Positions 10,537 through 20,605 of a stretch of DNA of 64,000 bases are shown piece after piece. The notes beneath the pieces were generated by a model, which saw only the letters and a list, made by a program, of their open reading frames with translations, ran no database searches and was not told where the DNA came from. The translations under genes and the position numbers were made by a program. Positions within the stretch are counted from its first letter, which is position 1; each line of letters begins with the position of its first letter. Source of the stretch: Thuidium tamariscinum (Eukaryota; Streptophyta; Bryopsida; Hypnales; Thuidiaceae); contig OX344755.2 in NCBI GenBank assembly GCA_947034885.2, positions 10,480,501 to 10,544,500 of the forward strand. Direction: 5' to 3'.

Positions 10537-12640
10537 TGCTAGTTATTGCAGATGTGTCAGGTTTTCTCTTATTACTAGCTAGATGTTTATAACCCATAAC
10601 CCTCTCTTGTGATTTTCATTGCCACATGGTGCAATGTTATTGAAAAAGGGAAGATATTTAAAGGAATAACCTCATCCTCCCCACACTCTTCTAGAAAAAC
10701 CCATCAATCTCCAAGATTCGACAGTCTCAATTAAGTTTGGAGGAGAGGGTTAAGGTTGATGACCGATTTGCGTCTAACGGCCGTCATAAGGCAATTTGGT
10801 ACAAAAAACTGTGTTCAATGTCAACCCTGTAAATCCTAGGATATTTTAGATTCAAGAATACAACAATGCACTCTGTCCCGTACACTCCAATCCAACACTA
10901 ATTTTCATCGGAAACTTCGCCTACCCTAATGTACTAAAATGCTTTGAAAGGCTTGTAGTAAGGGTTCAGTAGAAAAAGACGATTTGAGCAGCCATAGAAA
11001 GGTTTCGAAATTTGCCAACCCTCAAAGTAGGTCAATAAGTGGCAGAATCATTCCAATCCAATTGCAAGAACGTATGCAATGCTCGTACTAGAGAGAAATG
11101 ACTGCTGTGAAGGCCACACGAGGAGACATAGGCTAAATCTTAGAAATCACCAAACAGGTTTCAACTTTCTGATATTTCTGAACCTCGTCGCTGATTAGGA
11201 CCATCGGAAGTCAAGTCAGCTATAAGTTACTTCTCACGCCACCCACTCTCTCACGGTCTGTACAATGTGGGTTAAAAACACTCAACTAATGCCTCCAGTG
11301 CACCAACTTCTGTGCCTACATGAGGTGCCTTGCAAGTTCAGTACGATAACTAGGCAGTAAGCACCTTAGGGCAAAAACTGCATCACCTTGCTAAATCGAC
11401 CAATAACTATCGATGAATACATAGGTTGCCGAGCAATTGTTGCAAGAACTGTCTAAAGTGTGGGCTTGGGAGATCACCTCAGTGGCCAGGTTCGCCAAAG
11501 AATTGGGGGTGTCAGACTGCGATTCAAAATGATTTTGAAATCATTGTCAACAAGCTGCAGCCTATCATCCACAACAAAATCTCATCAGAAATGGGAAAAT
11601 CCATGGCTGAAAACCCTAAATCTTGTTGGACCAGAAATTCATGGTCTAAAACGACCAATTCAAAGGGTCATACTGTGAATACAATTGAATTTATTTGTAA
11701 CCCAATTCTATATCACCAGAGTCCATAAAGAACATTTGATGTATTAGTCAAAAACAGAACAAAATTGGACAAAAGAAGCTCTCCATCTGACCTACTCAAA
11801 CCTGCTGCAAAAGCACGAGTCCCAAATTAGGGTTTAAACCTTCGAGACAAACGATCCAAAGATGGACAAAAGAGAGCACGCAGCTTACTTGTGAATGACC
11901 GGCACGGAATTAGAGCTTCAACTGCTTCAATCCAGCGCTAGATTGAGAGAGAAAAACCGGAAGAGGAAGGGCGGGGAGATGCGGTGATTGCGGGCAGCGC
12001 CTTCGTCACGGATTGCGACCACATGGGGCGATGGGGCGCAGAATGGGGCTCGAGAATCATCAGGCAAGGTCGAAGGAAGGTCGGAGCCTTCATACAACCC
12101 TAAACCAACAAGGTCAATTCTTCAGTGCTCCATTCCTGAAAATACAATCCAGTCATAACCGTCTCTGATCTCAAAACAGCAGCACAATACAATAGCGAGG
12201 CATCCATGTCTGGCATGCACACATCCAGAAGTAGCACATTGAACCCCTGGTGTTGCTGAAAAAAAACATGCGGACTAACAGTTTCTACTAGTCGTTATAC
12301 TAGAAAGATATGCTGGAAAGATATGCTAGAAAGATATGAATTAAAAGAATATGTTGTAGATGAGCTGTAGAATATCTACAGTACTTGATGAGCTGTGGAT
12401 ACTAGTGTGGATACACTATAGCTGTATATGATTAGTATTATAAATATTAATTGAACCTATTAAATTTTTTTCCTAGGATCCCATTCTTTTGCCCCTAATT
12501 TATATCTACCTAAATTCTAATGAACCATATTTTCCTAAACCCTATATTACTTATAAAAGACATGCCACTTTTAATGTCCCCTAATTTATATGTAAATATT
12601 TTATAAATATTACCTGAGATTATTTAAATGTACCCTAAAT
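10537..12640. other. Right interior of the 10.4 kb transposon, no clear gene
   Basis: Moderately GC-rich up to about 12280, then AT-rich toward the end. It contains the second copy of the 74-bp duplication (11790-11863) and a GC-rich patch at 11880-12100 that looks like a captured leader or promoter. Open frames near 11426-11728 overlap one another and show no domain. More captured host DNA is possible but not identifiable by eye. Confidence 0.35.
11790..11863. repeat. 74-bp direct duplication, copy 2
   Basis: Exact copy of 9700-9773. The motif GGACAAAAGA occurs just upstream of this copy (about 11767) and again immediately after it, so the segment looks like an insertion with a short local duplication. 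Confidence 0.9.
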
Positions 12641-12686
12641 TTCGCCGCACGTAGGTTATTAAAAAACGGGAAGTGTCCTCCCCTAG

Positions 12687-12694
12687 TAACAATT
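12687..12694. repeat. Right 8-bp target site duplication of the 10.4 kb transposon
   Basis: TAACAATT directly follows the CTAG end of the element and equals 2274-2281. The following bases (AATATAGGATAATTG) continue the repeat-unit sequence seen without interruption at about 14985. Confidence 0.92.
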
Positions 12695-13546
12695 AATATA
12701 GGATAATTGATATGAGACTTAATCCTAGTTGTTTTTTAGTTGTATACAAATTGTTTCTTAGTTGTAATGTAGCTGCTTACTAGTTGAATTCTAATTGTAG
12801 GATAGTTGAATGCTAGTTGCATAGTAGTTGATAACTAGTTGCACAATCACACAATAGTTGTACAATAGTTGTATAGTTCACATAATAGTTACACAATTGC
12901 ACAAATACTAGTCAACAACTGTAATAAACATTGGATGTAGAATACTTTACAATTCTTTTTCTTTTTCATTCCTGTAATTCTTAACTTCATTTTGCAACTA
13001 CTTTGCGACTACTTTGCAACTACAACAATGTAAATGTCAATTTGGTGCAAATATAGATAGTTGTAGTAAATACGTTTTTCTTCTAGTGCTTATAGTGACA
13101 CTAATTTTGCAATTGATACATTGTAGGATTATACTGGTGGGACAAGAAAACAAACAAATAAGTTTTAAGAGACCATTATATCTAATACATAATAGACTAC
13201 TTTACCCTCAAAAATCATCTATCTTGAGGTCATTTGAATGTACATACTAATGATATAAAAAGTGCATCTTTAATATTATTCAAGTGGTAAAGTTTGACAA
13301 ATAAGTGTTGAAAATTTTCATTCTAAAGAAAAAAATTAATGAATCTTTTGTTATCCTAGCACTTCAATCTCCACATTTTTTTTAGTCATTTCTACAATGA
13401 CACTCTTGCAGTGCCTTAAAATTTTTCTAAGAAACTCTTTATTGTCTATTGTTGTAGAGCATTCAAAGTTTTCTAAGAACCTTTTAAAGTCAAAGACACT
13501 TCTAAAGAGCAATTCTACATTGAGCTTCAACTAAAAAACACGATCC

Positions 13547-15884
13547 AATTCAACTGGCCATTTTTCATCTTCGAGTCAGCAATTTGGTAACTTAAGTTGG
13601 CTCCTTAGTTGGCTCACAAATGGAAAATTCATAAATGTTAAAACCTTCTCAAGGATTGTTACATATACCAATTGATTAGAACTTCCTTCTTTGCATGAAA
13701 AGTTTTTATTAATGTAGAAAGATTCATTTGATTTTTGCATTGCTAACTTTGCATTGGATCAATTTGTTTTCAAAAGTCACTAGAATGCAATGGCTGTGCC
13801 TACCTCTACTTCAAAATTTGGATATTGTACTTGTTTTCTTCTCCATATTGGAGATGTTCTCAAAAAGGTGCATAGTGCCAACAAAGTTTCACCTCAATGT
13901 TTACTAGATTCAAGTAAAATCAACTACAAAAGGGTGCTACTACCTACAATGACAATTAGATTTGATATTGATTTTTATAAATAAGTGTCATATGTCATCT
14001 TGTAATTGGTGTAGGGTGTCATGGACTTCTCAAATTTGACATGGAAAAGATCAAATTCAATCTTGACACCTAACATTTTAAACCAATTTGTATTGAATTC
14101 TTTAGTTATTTAGAAAGATAATAAAATGTCACTTCACAAATATTGTGGGAAGGAGTTAAGATCAATTACTTTTGATCCAATCCTTTTGTAATTGATGAAG
14201 GGATCATCTTGCATGCTAGAGAAGAGAATAGGTCCTTCCCAATGAAAATCAAGAATGTTATGTACTTCTTTATCAAAACTAATATTTATATACAATATAT
14301 AGATTATCTTTGTGGTGCTCATTTATAAGAGTTACATTCTTTAAGTCAATATTAATAGCTAAAATATTACTAGGATGTATTAATTTTTGAAAAAAGATGT
14401 TTCTTCATTTAAAGAAAACAAGGGGTTTTGCAACTAGTTTTGTAACTTTTGTCATTGTATCGGGCATTTGCAACTAGGTGACAATTTGGAGACTATAGTT
14501 GCAGTGGACAAGTTGCATTAGTTGCAAGTTAGTTGCAAAAAACAGCAAAGTTGTTTTTCATTTGATAGCCGCTATAGAACTTTGTCAATGAACTCTTCCA
14601 ACGTGGTTGCTGATTTGGAATTTGATTGTTGCGATTGGTTTGCAACTAGTTTGTAACTCATTTACAACTTGTTTGCAACAGAATTATTTGTAGATTTTAA
14701 AATTTTAATCTCAATAATTTGTAGATTTCAAAATTTTTAATCTATTTTTTTAAAATTAGAAATCCAAATATTTATATTGATAGATTTCACTACTTTAGAA
14801 AATTTTACAACTTTGTAGATTCCTACAATTGGTAGATTTTTGTAGACTATAGAAATCTAAAAATTTACAAGTTGTAGAAATCTACAAAATATAGAAATAT
14901 TAGATTTTCATTATTAAAATTCATTATACAATAATGCTATAACTTATGATTCTTATATGTTTAATCTAATGGTACTCCTAACAATTAATATGGGATAATT
15001 GATATGAGACTTAATCTTAGTTGTTTTTTAGTTGTATACTAATTGTTTTTTAGTTGTAATGTAGTTGCTTACTAGTTGAATTCTAGTTGTAGGATAGTTG
15101 AAAAGTAGTTGAATGTTAATTGCATAGAAGTTGACAACTAGTTGCACAATCACACAGTAGTTGTACAATTGCATAGTAGTCACATAGTAGTTGGACAATT
15201 GCATAGTAGTTGCATAAGTACTAGTCAACAAGTTCTGTAATAAACATTGGATGTAGAATACTTTGTAATTTTTTTTCTTTTTCACTCCTGTAATTCTTAA
15301 TTTCATTTTGCAACTACTTTGCAACTACAACAATGTAAACGTCAATTTGGTGCAAATATAGAGAACTTTAGTTGCATGGCAGTTGCATAGGACATGTAGT
15401 TGCATTGTAGCTAGTTGTAGCGGATACGTTTTTCTTCTAGTACTTATAGTCACACTAATTTTGCAATTGACATATTGTGGGATTATATTGGTGGGACAAG
15501 AAAACAAACAAATAAGTTTTAACAGACCATTATATCCAATACATAATAGACTACTTTACCCTCAAAGATCATCTATCTTGAGGTCATTTGAAAGTACATA
15601 CTAATGACATAAAAAGTGCATCTTTAATATTATTCAAGTGGTAAAGTTTGACAGATAAGTGTTGAAAATTTTCATTCTAAAGAAAAAAATTAATGAATCT
15701 TTTGTTATTCTAGCACTTCAATCTCCACATTTTTTAGTCATTTCTACAATGACACTCTTATAAGGCCTTAAAAACTTTCCAAGAAACTCTTTATTGTCTA
15801 TTGTTATAGAGCATTCAAAATTTTCTAAGAACCTTTTAAAGTCAAAGACACTTCTAAAGAGCAATTCTACATTGAGCTTCAACT
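13547..15884. repeat. Tandem repeat copy B, with empty transposon site
   Basis: The 2.34 kb unit is homologous to copy A. It lacks both the 263-bp MITE and the 10.4 kb transposon, and so gives the pre-insertion sequence for both. It is separated from copy A by about 14 bases. It contains an old CACTA-like element in its second half. Confidence 0.88.
14406..15442. mobile_element. Old CACTA-like element in copy B
   Basis: The left end CATTTAAAGAAAACAAGG and right end TTTTTCTTCTAGTA are degenerate versions of the CACTAGAAGAAAAT ends seen at 32123. The interior has many TAGTTG and TTGCAAC motifs in both subterminal zones. Non-coding and non-autonomous. Confidence 0.65.
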
Positions 15885-16291
15885 GATTTTGAATTAGAAA
15901 AAAATCAATTTAAAGTATAAAAATGTTTTACTCAAAATTTATTTTAGCACTAAACATACCTTAGTAAGGACTCAATTTTACATATTATTCATTGTATTTG
16001 TATATATATATATAAGCTATTAATTTGTTAATCATAGTTGATCACTCAAACAATGAGTATAATGTTCTAATGTTACTTCTATAGAGTCTTCCTTGCAACA
16101 TAGCTTAGTAACCTAAAAATTGCTCATATTTTTTTTTAGAATCAATTTCAAAACTTTAGATAAATAAGTTCTTTTTACATACCAACAATTAAATAGTTGG
16201 AGTTTCTCTTTCTCGCACCTTTGCTTCTTCCAATGAGTCATTAGCATTTGTGCACTGGAATTAATTGTACAATTTCTTGGGCCAAGTATGG
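15885..16291. other. AT-rich spacer
   Basis: No gene, no clear inverted ends. It holds a short TA microsatellite near 16003-16014. Confidence 0.5.
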
Positions 16292-16295
16292 TTAA

Positions 16296-16846
16296 CCCTT
16301 TAGGGCCTAGGGAGCCCCAAGCAACCTCTTGAATTCTTCTAGAATCAAATTTTCATATTAAAATTTTATAATTTAATTAAAATTATTATTTTTCTACAAA
16401 TAAAAATTCATATCTTCTATCTAATGTGATTTTTAATTTATTTTTGGAAAAAAAATGAAATTTATATGATTTTTTTAAGTTTATGCCTTTGAAAAATCAT
16501 AGTAATTACAAAAAAGCTCAATTTTCAACGAAATTTTTATTGAAAATAGAGTTAATTATAATGAACACTATGGTGAAGTTGTAATGCTCTCTTTAGTTAT
16601 AAACAAATAAATTCAATAGAGAAACATGTTCCACAATGCATTTTGAAACTCTAAAATTCCCAACTTCAAATTGCAATAGACAAATCATCATTGCTCCAAA
16701 TTTGATGGCCAATGGCTCATTGGAAGCGGAATACCCGTGCCCTCACATCTTGTTCATACCCCAAGAAGAACTAAGGCCAAGAGAGTGTTCCAATTTCCAA
16801 AATTTAATTTACAAGAACCAAAATTCGCATGCTAGGCCCTAAAGGG
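16296..16846. mobile_element. TTAA-flanked non-autonomous element
   Basis: The 551-bp element starts CCCTTTAGGGCCTAG; its right end is the inverse. It is bounded by TTAA at 16292-16295 and 16847-16850, with no longer flank duplication. It has no coding capacity. It belongs to the TTAA-targeting group seen six more times in this window. Confidence 0.75.
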
Positions 16847-16850
16847 TTAA

Positions 16851-19800
16851 GGAAATTAGGTCTAATTATATTATAAACAATGATATTTTCATAGTCTTCT
16901 TTTATTGATGCTTTGACTTGAGTTTTTGTCAAATGCATTAGAAAAACATGCATTCATGGTTCCAACCTATGCATATCATCATTTAAAAATATATATATAT
17001 ATAGACATACATTCATTTGTGTAGCAAATTGCATCAATAAATAAGGACTTGAATACTTAATGTTTAATAATGTCAACAAATTATACACTGGCATAGTTGT
17101 ACAATTATAAAGGAATGAAAAATATTAGAATTGTTGAATATTCTTTTTAACCAAGCACATAAAATCTCTAATACTTTGAACACTAAATAATTGTCTATCA
17201 ACTATTGCAATCTTAGAATGAATTAGAAATTAGAATGAATGATCATAAAGAATTTTTTGAATAGAATCACTTTCAAAAAATCACCATAATGTATTTATTC
17301 TATTGTTTTTCTTCTACAATTTTTTATATTAAAAATAAAAAATCATTGAAGCCAAAATGAATGCACTAAATTGATTATTGGAATCAATTAGATCATCCTT
17401 TCATATGTTTGATGTTTTTTTGCATCTATAGATTTTTTTTTAATATTAGAATACTGTGGAATTCCAAAATGTTTATAGGATAATGGATAAAAAATTCAAA
17501 TACCTTAGCAAATTAGAGACCACAATGCTAAAGATTAATATAAATAATTAAAAAATTTGGCATATAATTTGGAATCAATTCATTGAAAGTTGAATTATAG
17601 ATTCAATTTCTCTTAAATTTAGTATTAAGCTAAGTGGAAATCACATGATCTTACAACCTAAATAATAATGATAAATGACTTCCAAGAAAACAATTGTCCT
17701 ATTGAAGTGAGATAGAAGTAAATTTAATTAACTAAATGAAACGAGTGAATATACATTTTTTAATACAAACTCAATTGCTTCTCATTATAATGCAAAAAAT
17801 AGGACATTAGAAGAGATTTGAACCTTGAAAAGTGTGCAAGTTCTTGAATAGTGGGAATGTTGTTGAAACGTTGAGAATGTTGCTACATTAGCAATTTGAC
17901 GTGGTTGGGCAACTACTACGTCAAATAATATTAATTTATTAATTATTTTGATCGATTATTAAAAAAAATTCTTGAATTTGATTTTTTTTGCTTTTCACTA
18001 TCTATGGTGTGTACAAACTGTGTCTTTTCTCCCCCCTTCTTCGCAAAGTATGAAAAGATTTTGGTGTCCATTGATGGTTACCATCCACGGTGCATGGGGA
18101 CCTCTTACCAATGAAAAGATTTTGGTGGGAGGATACTAATCAAAGGTTTTACAAATATATGATTTAATGTTCAAAGGATGCACATTCTTTCCTTAATATT
18201 ACTTGATCATTCAAATCTTTTTTAACATCTTTCTTCCCTATTAGTATATGATCATTGCTCTTGCTTTAATTATTGTTGTTCTTGCTACTTAATGTGGAGT
18301 ACATTTGAGTGATGAATATGTTATTCTTTGTAATCATTAAAGAGAGTTCAAATGTCATGGCAATGATCCTCTGAATAAGCAATATTTGCAAGCACTACAT
18401 GAAGTTTTTAATTTTTGAAAGCTATTTTAATGCAACATGCTAAGACCTATGATTTTTTCTTTTTTCTTATTGTGCAATAAGCCAACAACACTAAGCTCTT
18501 TATAGAAGGAGACGAAGCAAACCAAAATACAAAAAGTAGGCCAACGATGAAACATAGGACCTTAAGTGTTTCATTAAATTGTTAGCTATTATATTCTTTT
18601 GGAAGAGCCAACTACCTATTGTTTTGTATTTGCTTGAAATTCAGTAATTTTGATATCATTTTCAAAATTAGAAAACCAACTTGATGCATGTAGAAAAAGA
18701 TTTTGCACTACAATGTTATGTTAAGCAATTTGCATCACTATGTGTAGTATTTGGAGGTAAATTAGAAGATTTAGGGTTTGGCAATTTGTATCTCAATTTG
18801 TAAGCATGTTGATTCTTTCAATTGAATTGTGGTAGAATGAAGTTCTTGTGAATTTTGAATAAGGAATTTAGTATTAAAGTATGTTTGAAATTTTGAATGT
18901 TGACATTTTATGATGGTTGTATTATTATTATTATTTGATTGTCTTCATTATTCTTGTTGTTAATGCTTTTTTATTCACTTGTTTTTGTATTTATAATGCT
19001 TTCTTTGTCATTTGTAGACAATATAGGAGCGTGAAGGGACAACTAAGGAGAATGAGACATGAGATTGAAGACGAAGTTGTTGAAGAAATTAGGGTTTTAT
19101 ACCCTTTCTATAAACTATGTGTACAGAAGTATGTATGGTTTTCATTGTTTTTGACATAATTCCTCACTATCTATGGTGACTATATGTATACAATTTATAG
19201 GTTGTCTATAGAAGATAGCTCCGTCAGGTTCATGTTGTAGGTAGAGTAGTGCAGTGGTAGAGGGAGGTTCACTGTAGCAGGACGGGGGTAGCCGTTTTTG
19301 AAAACTTTGATAGCCTATCAGAAAGTGACACATGTATAATATTAAATAATCAATATATTTATTTGGAAAACCCCTTATGAGTGACTATCCACTCTAAGTA
19401 CAACCTATATAATTTTTTTCTTGAATTTGATTTTTTTGCTTTTCACTACATTTTGAAATTCTTAACATTCTTTTTTAAAATTCAAGAATTTAGACAATCG
19501 GTGGATGGTTAATTTCTAGCATTAGGAATGGTTTTAGGAAATGGCCTCAAACATTTTCTTGGAGGCCGAAAACTCCTCTAATGATTAAATCTTTTATATA
19601 ATATACAAATTGTTAAGAAAGTAAGTCACTTATTTTCTTAACACTAATGTAAATAGTATTTTCAACTCTTTTCTATAAATATTCTTTTTTTTCAAAAGGT
19701 TCAAAGTATGTTCCATCTCAATTAATGTTAACGTTTTGACCCCATTACAAAAGTGGTATGGCTTCAAAAATGACTCCAAGAAATAAGATAAATATATTAA

Positions 19801-20459
19801 AAAACCCACTATACTTAGAACTTATGATAATAAATTGAAAGTGTAAAACCTTATAAAAATCTTGAGAAAACTACTAATATTCAATCCACAACCAATTTGA
19901 GATGGGATTTTCATTTTTTGGTTGCAATGTAATAAAAAAAATGATTGAATAGTTAAGTTGTGGTATATTCAATAGTATTAGTATGATCTATAGATCATAA
20001 GTTTGTATATTTTACTCAAAAACCATTGTAATTGATAAGCCTTTAAAGTTATACTTCTATTAATGTAGCCTACCTATTTTGACCACTTTCCTATTATAGT
20101 CGTACAAGTTGTTTTATTTTCACATATAAGGAGATGAATAGTGATTCATTATGGTGCAAGTTCTAGGACAGTTGTAGTGTGTTATAATTGGTTATAAGTA
20201 TTTGTAGTTGGAAATAGGAAGGTCTATACAACCAACAAGGACAAGAAAAGTTTTGAGGGAAAAAAATTCCAAAATTTTTGGAATCCTTCCAAACTCTTTT
20301 ATTTCTACACATTGGAGAATTCCTACAGTCAACAAATTTGTGCTCCATGTACGCATATTTCCTATGAAGTGGTTGGAACTTGGAAGTTGTTGAAAATGGA
20401 TCATAAGCTACTATTTGAACAATAGATGGACATTGCGAATGGCCCGGCTGAAATAAATT
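16851..20459. other. AT-rich spacer with repeat debris
   Basis: No gene is supported. A roughly 30-bp direct repeat (around TTCTTGAATTTGAT and TTTTGCTTTTCACTA) occurs at about 17968 and 19419, and CACTATCTATGGTG occurs at 17996 and 19167; they bracket an 80-codon open frame (18917-19159). The peptide end IEDEVVEEIR resembles an out-of-context segment IEDEVFAKIR near 43160, suggesting remnants of one old repeat family. TA microsatellite near 16986. Confidence 0.4.
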
Positions 20460-20605
20460 AAGGTAGTTTGCTTGTGAAGCAACCATTTAAGTCTACGTAA
20501 CTCATCATTGACAGTAATACTTATTTCAAACAACATCTACGCCACTTGTTTCTAGGTAGGGGTCGCATTTAGAACAGAGCCGCTTTTAGAGCAGACTACA
20601 GTACC
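20460..20605. mobile_element. Small MITE just upstream of the LACS leader
   Basis: Homologous to the MITE at 34014-34152: it starts AAGGTAGTTTGC and ends in a CGCTTTTAGAGCAGACTAC type arm. The ends are degenerate inverted repeats. It abuts the GC-rich LACS leader region. Confidence 0.5.

Larger units (their letters stand above)
2282..12686 (-). mobile_element. 10.4 kb DNA transposon with 8-bp TSD and captured gene fragments
   Basis: The left end reads CCCGGGGAGGACACTTC. The reverse complement of the right end reads CTAGGGGAGGACACTTC. A second shared block, CC(C/T)ACGTGCGGCG, lies about 30 bases inside each end. The element is flanked by TAACAATT and is missing from the homologous position in repeat copy B. 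It carries a decayed transposase-like gene on the minus strand (4761-9334), an ATP-citrate lyase fragment (3790-4525), an LRR-kinase fragment (10284-10477) and other possibly exonic pieces. An 8-bp TSD is known for hAT, P and KDZ elements. The ends do not start CAGNG as hAT ends do, and the putative catalytic motifs are closer to the P type. The superfamily call is inference. Confidence 0.92.
1697..13088. mobile_element. Old CACTA-like element in copy A, split by the 10.4 kb transposon
   Basis: Two parts, 1697-2281 and 12695-13088, form one element of about 1 kb. It is homologous to 32123-33196, which has clean CACTAGAAGAAAAT ends. The left end here is degenerate (CATTAAAAGAAAAC); the right end is TTTTTCTTCTAGTG. 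Both subterminal zones are rich in TTGCAACTA and TAGTTGCA motifs, as expected of CACTA subterminal transposase-binding repeats. It has no ORF of its own. Confidence 0.65.
579..13532. repeat. Tandem repeat copy A, interrupted by a 10.4 kb transposon
   Basis: This unit matches 13547-15884 closely once two insertions are removed: 1381-1643 and 2282-12686 (plus the duplicated 12687-12694). Without them it is about 2.28 kb. It starts AATTCAACTGG, contains an old CACTA-like element in its second half, and ends near GAGCTTCAACT. An 11-base direct repeat ACTAAAAAACA occurs just before it (568-578) and at its right edge (13530-13540). The 62-64 codon ORFs inside are shared by both copies and carry no domain signal, so I do not treat them as genes. 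Confidence 0.85.

Noticed and set aside
2282..12686. Assignment of the large element to the hAT superfamily because of its 8-bp TSD
   Set aside because: The ends lack the CAGNG start, and I do not see the C-terminal hAT dimerisation motif. P-like or a separate lineage fits the visible motifs better.
13003..15330. Regularly spaced TTGCAACTA / TAGTTGCA repeats, CRISPR-like at first sight
   Set aside because: The spacing is irregular, both orientations occur and the host is a eukaryote. They are subterminal motifs of CACTA-like elements.
19225..19290. tRNA-like stretch (GTGCAGTGGTAGAG with GGTTCACT downstream)
   Set aside because: The A- and B-box-like parts are imperfect and no acceptor stem or anticodon arm can be drawn.
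17968..19450. LTR retrotransposon bounded by the 30-bp direct repeats
   Set aside because: The repeats are too short for LTRs. No TG...CA ends, primer-binding site or polymerase motifs are visible.
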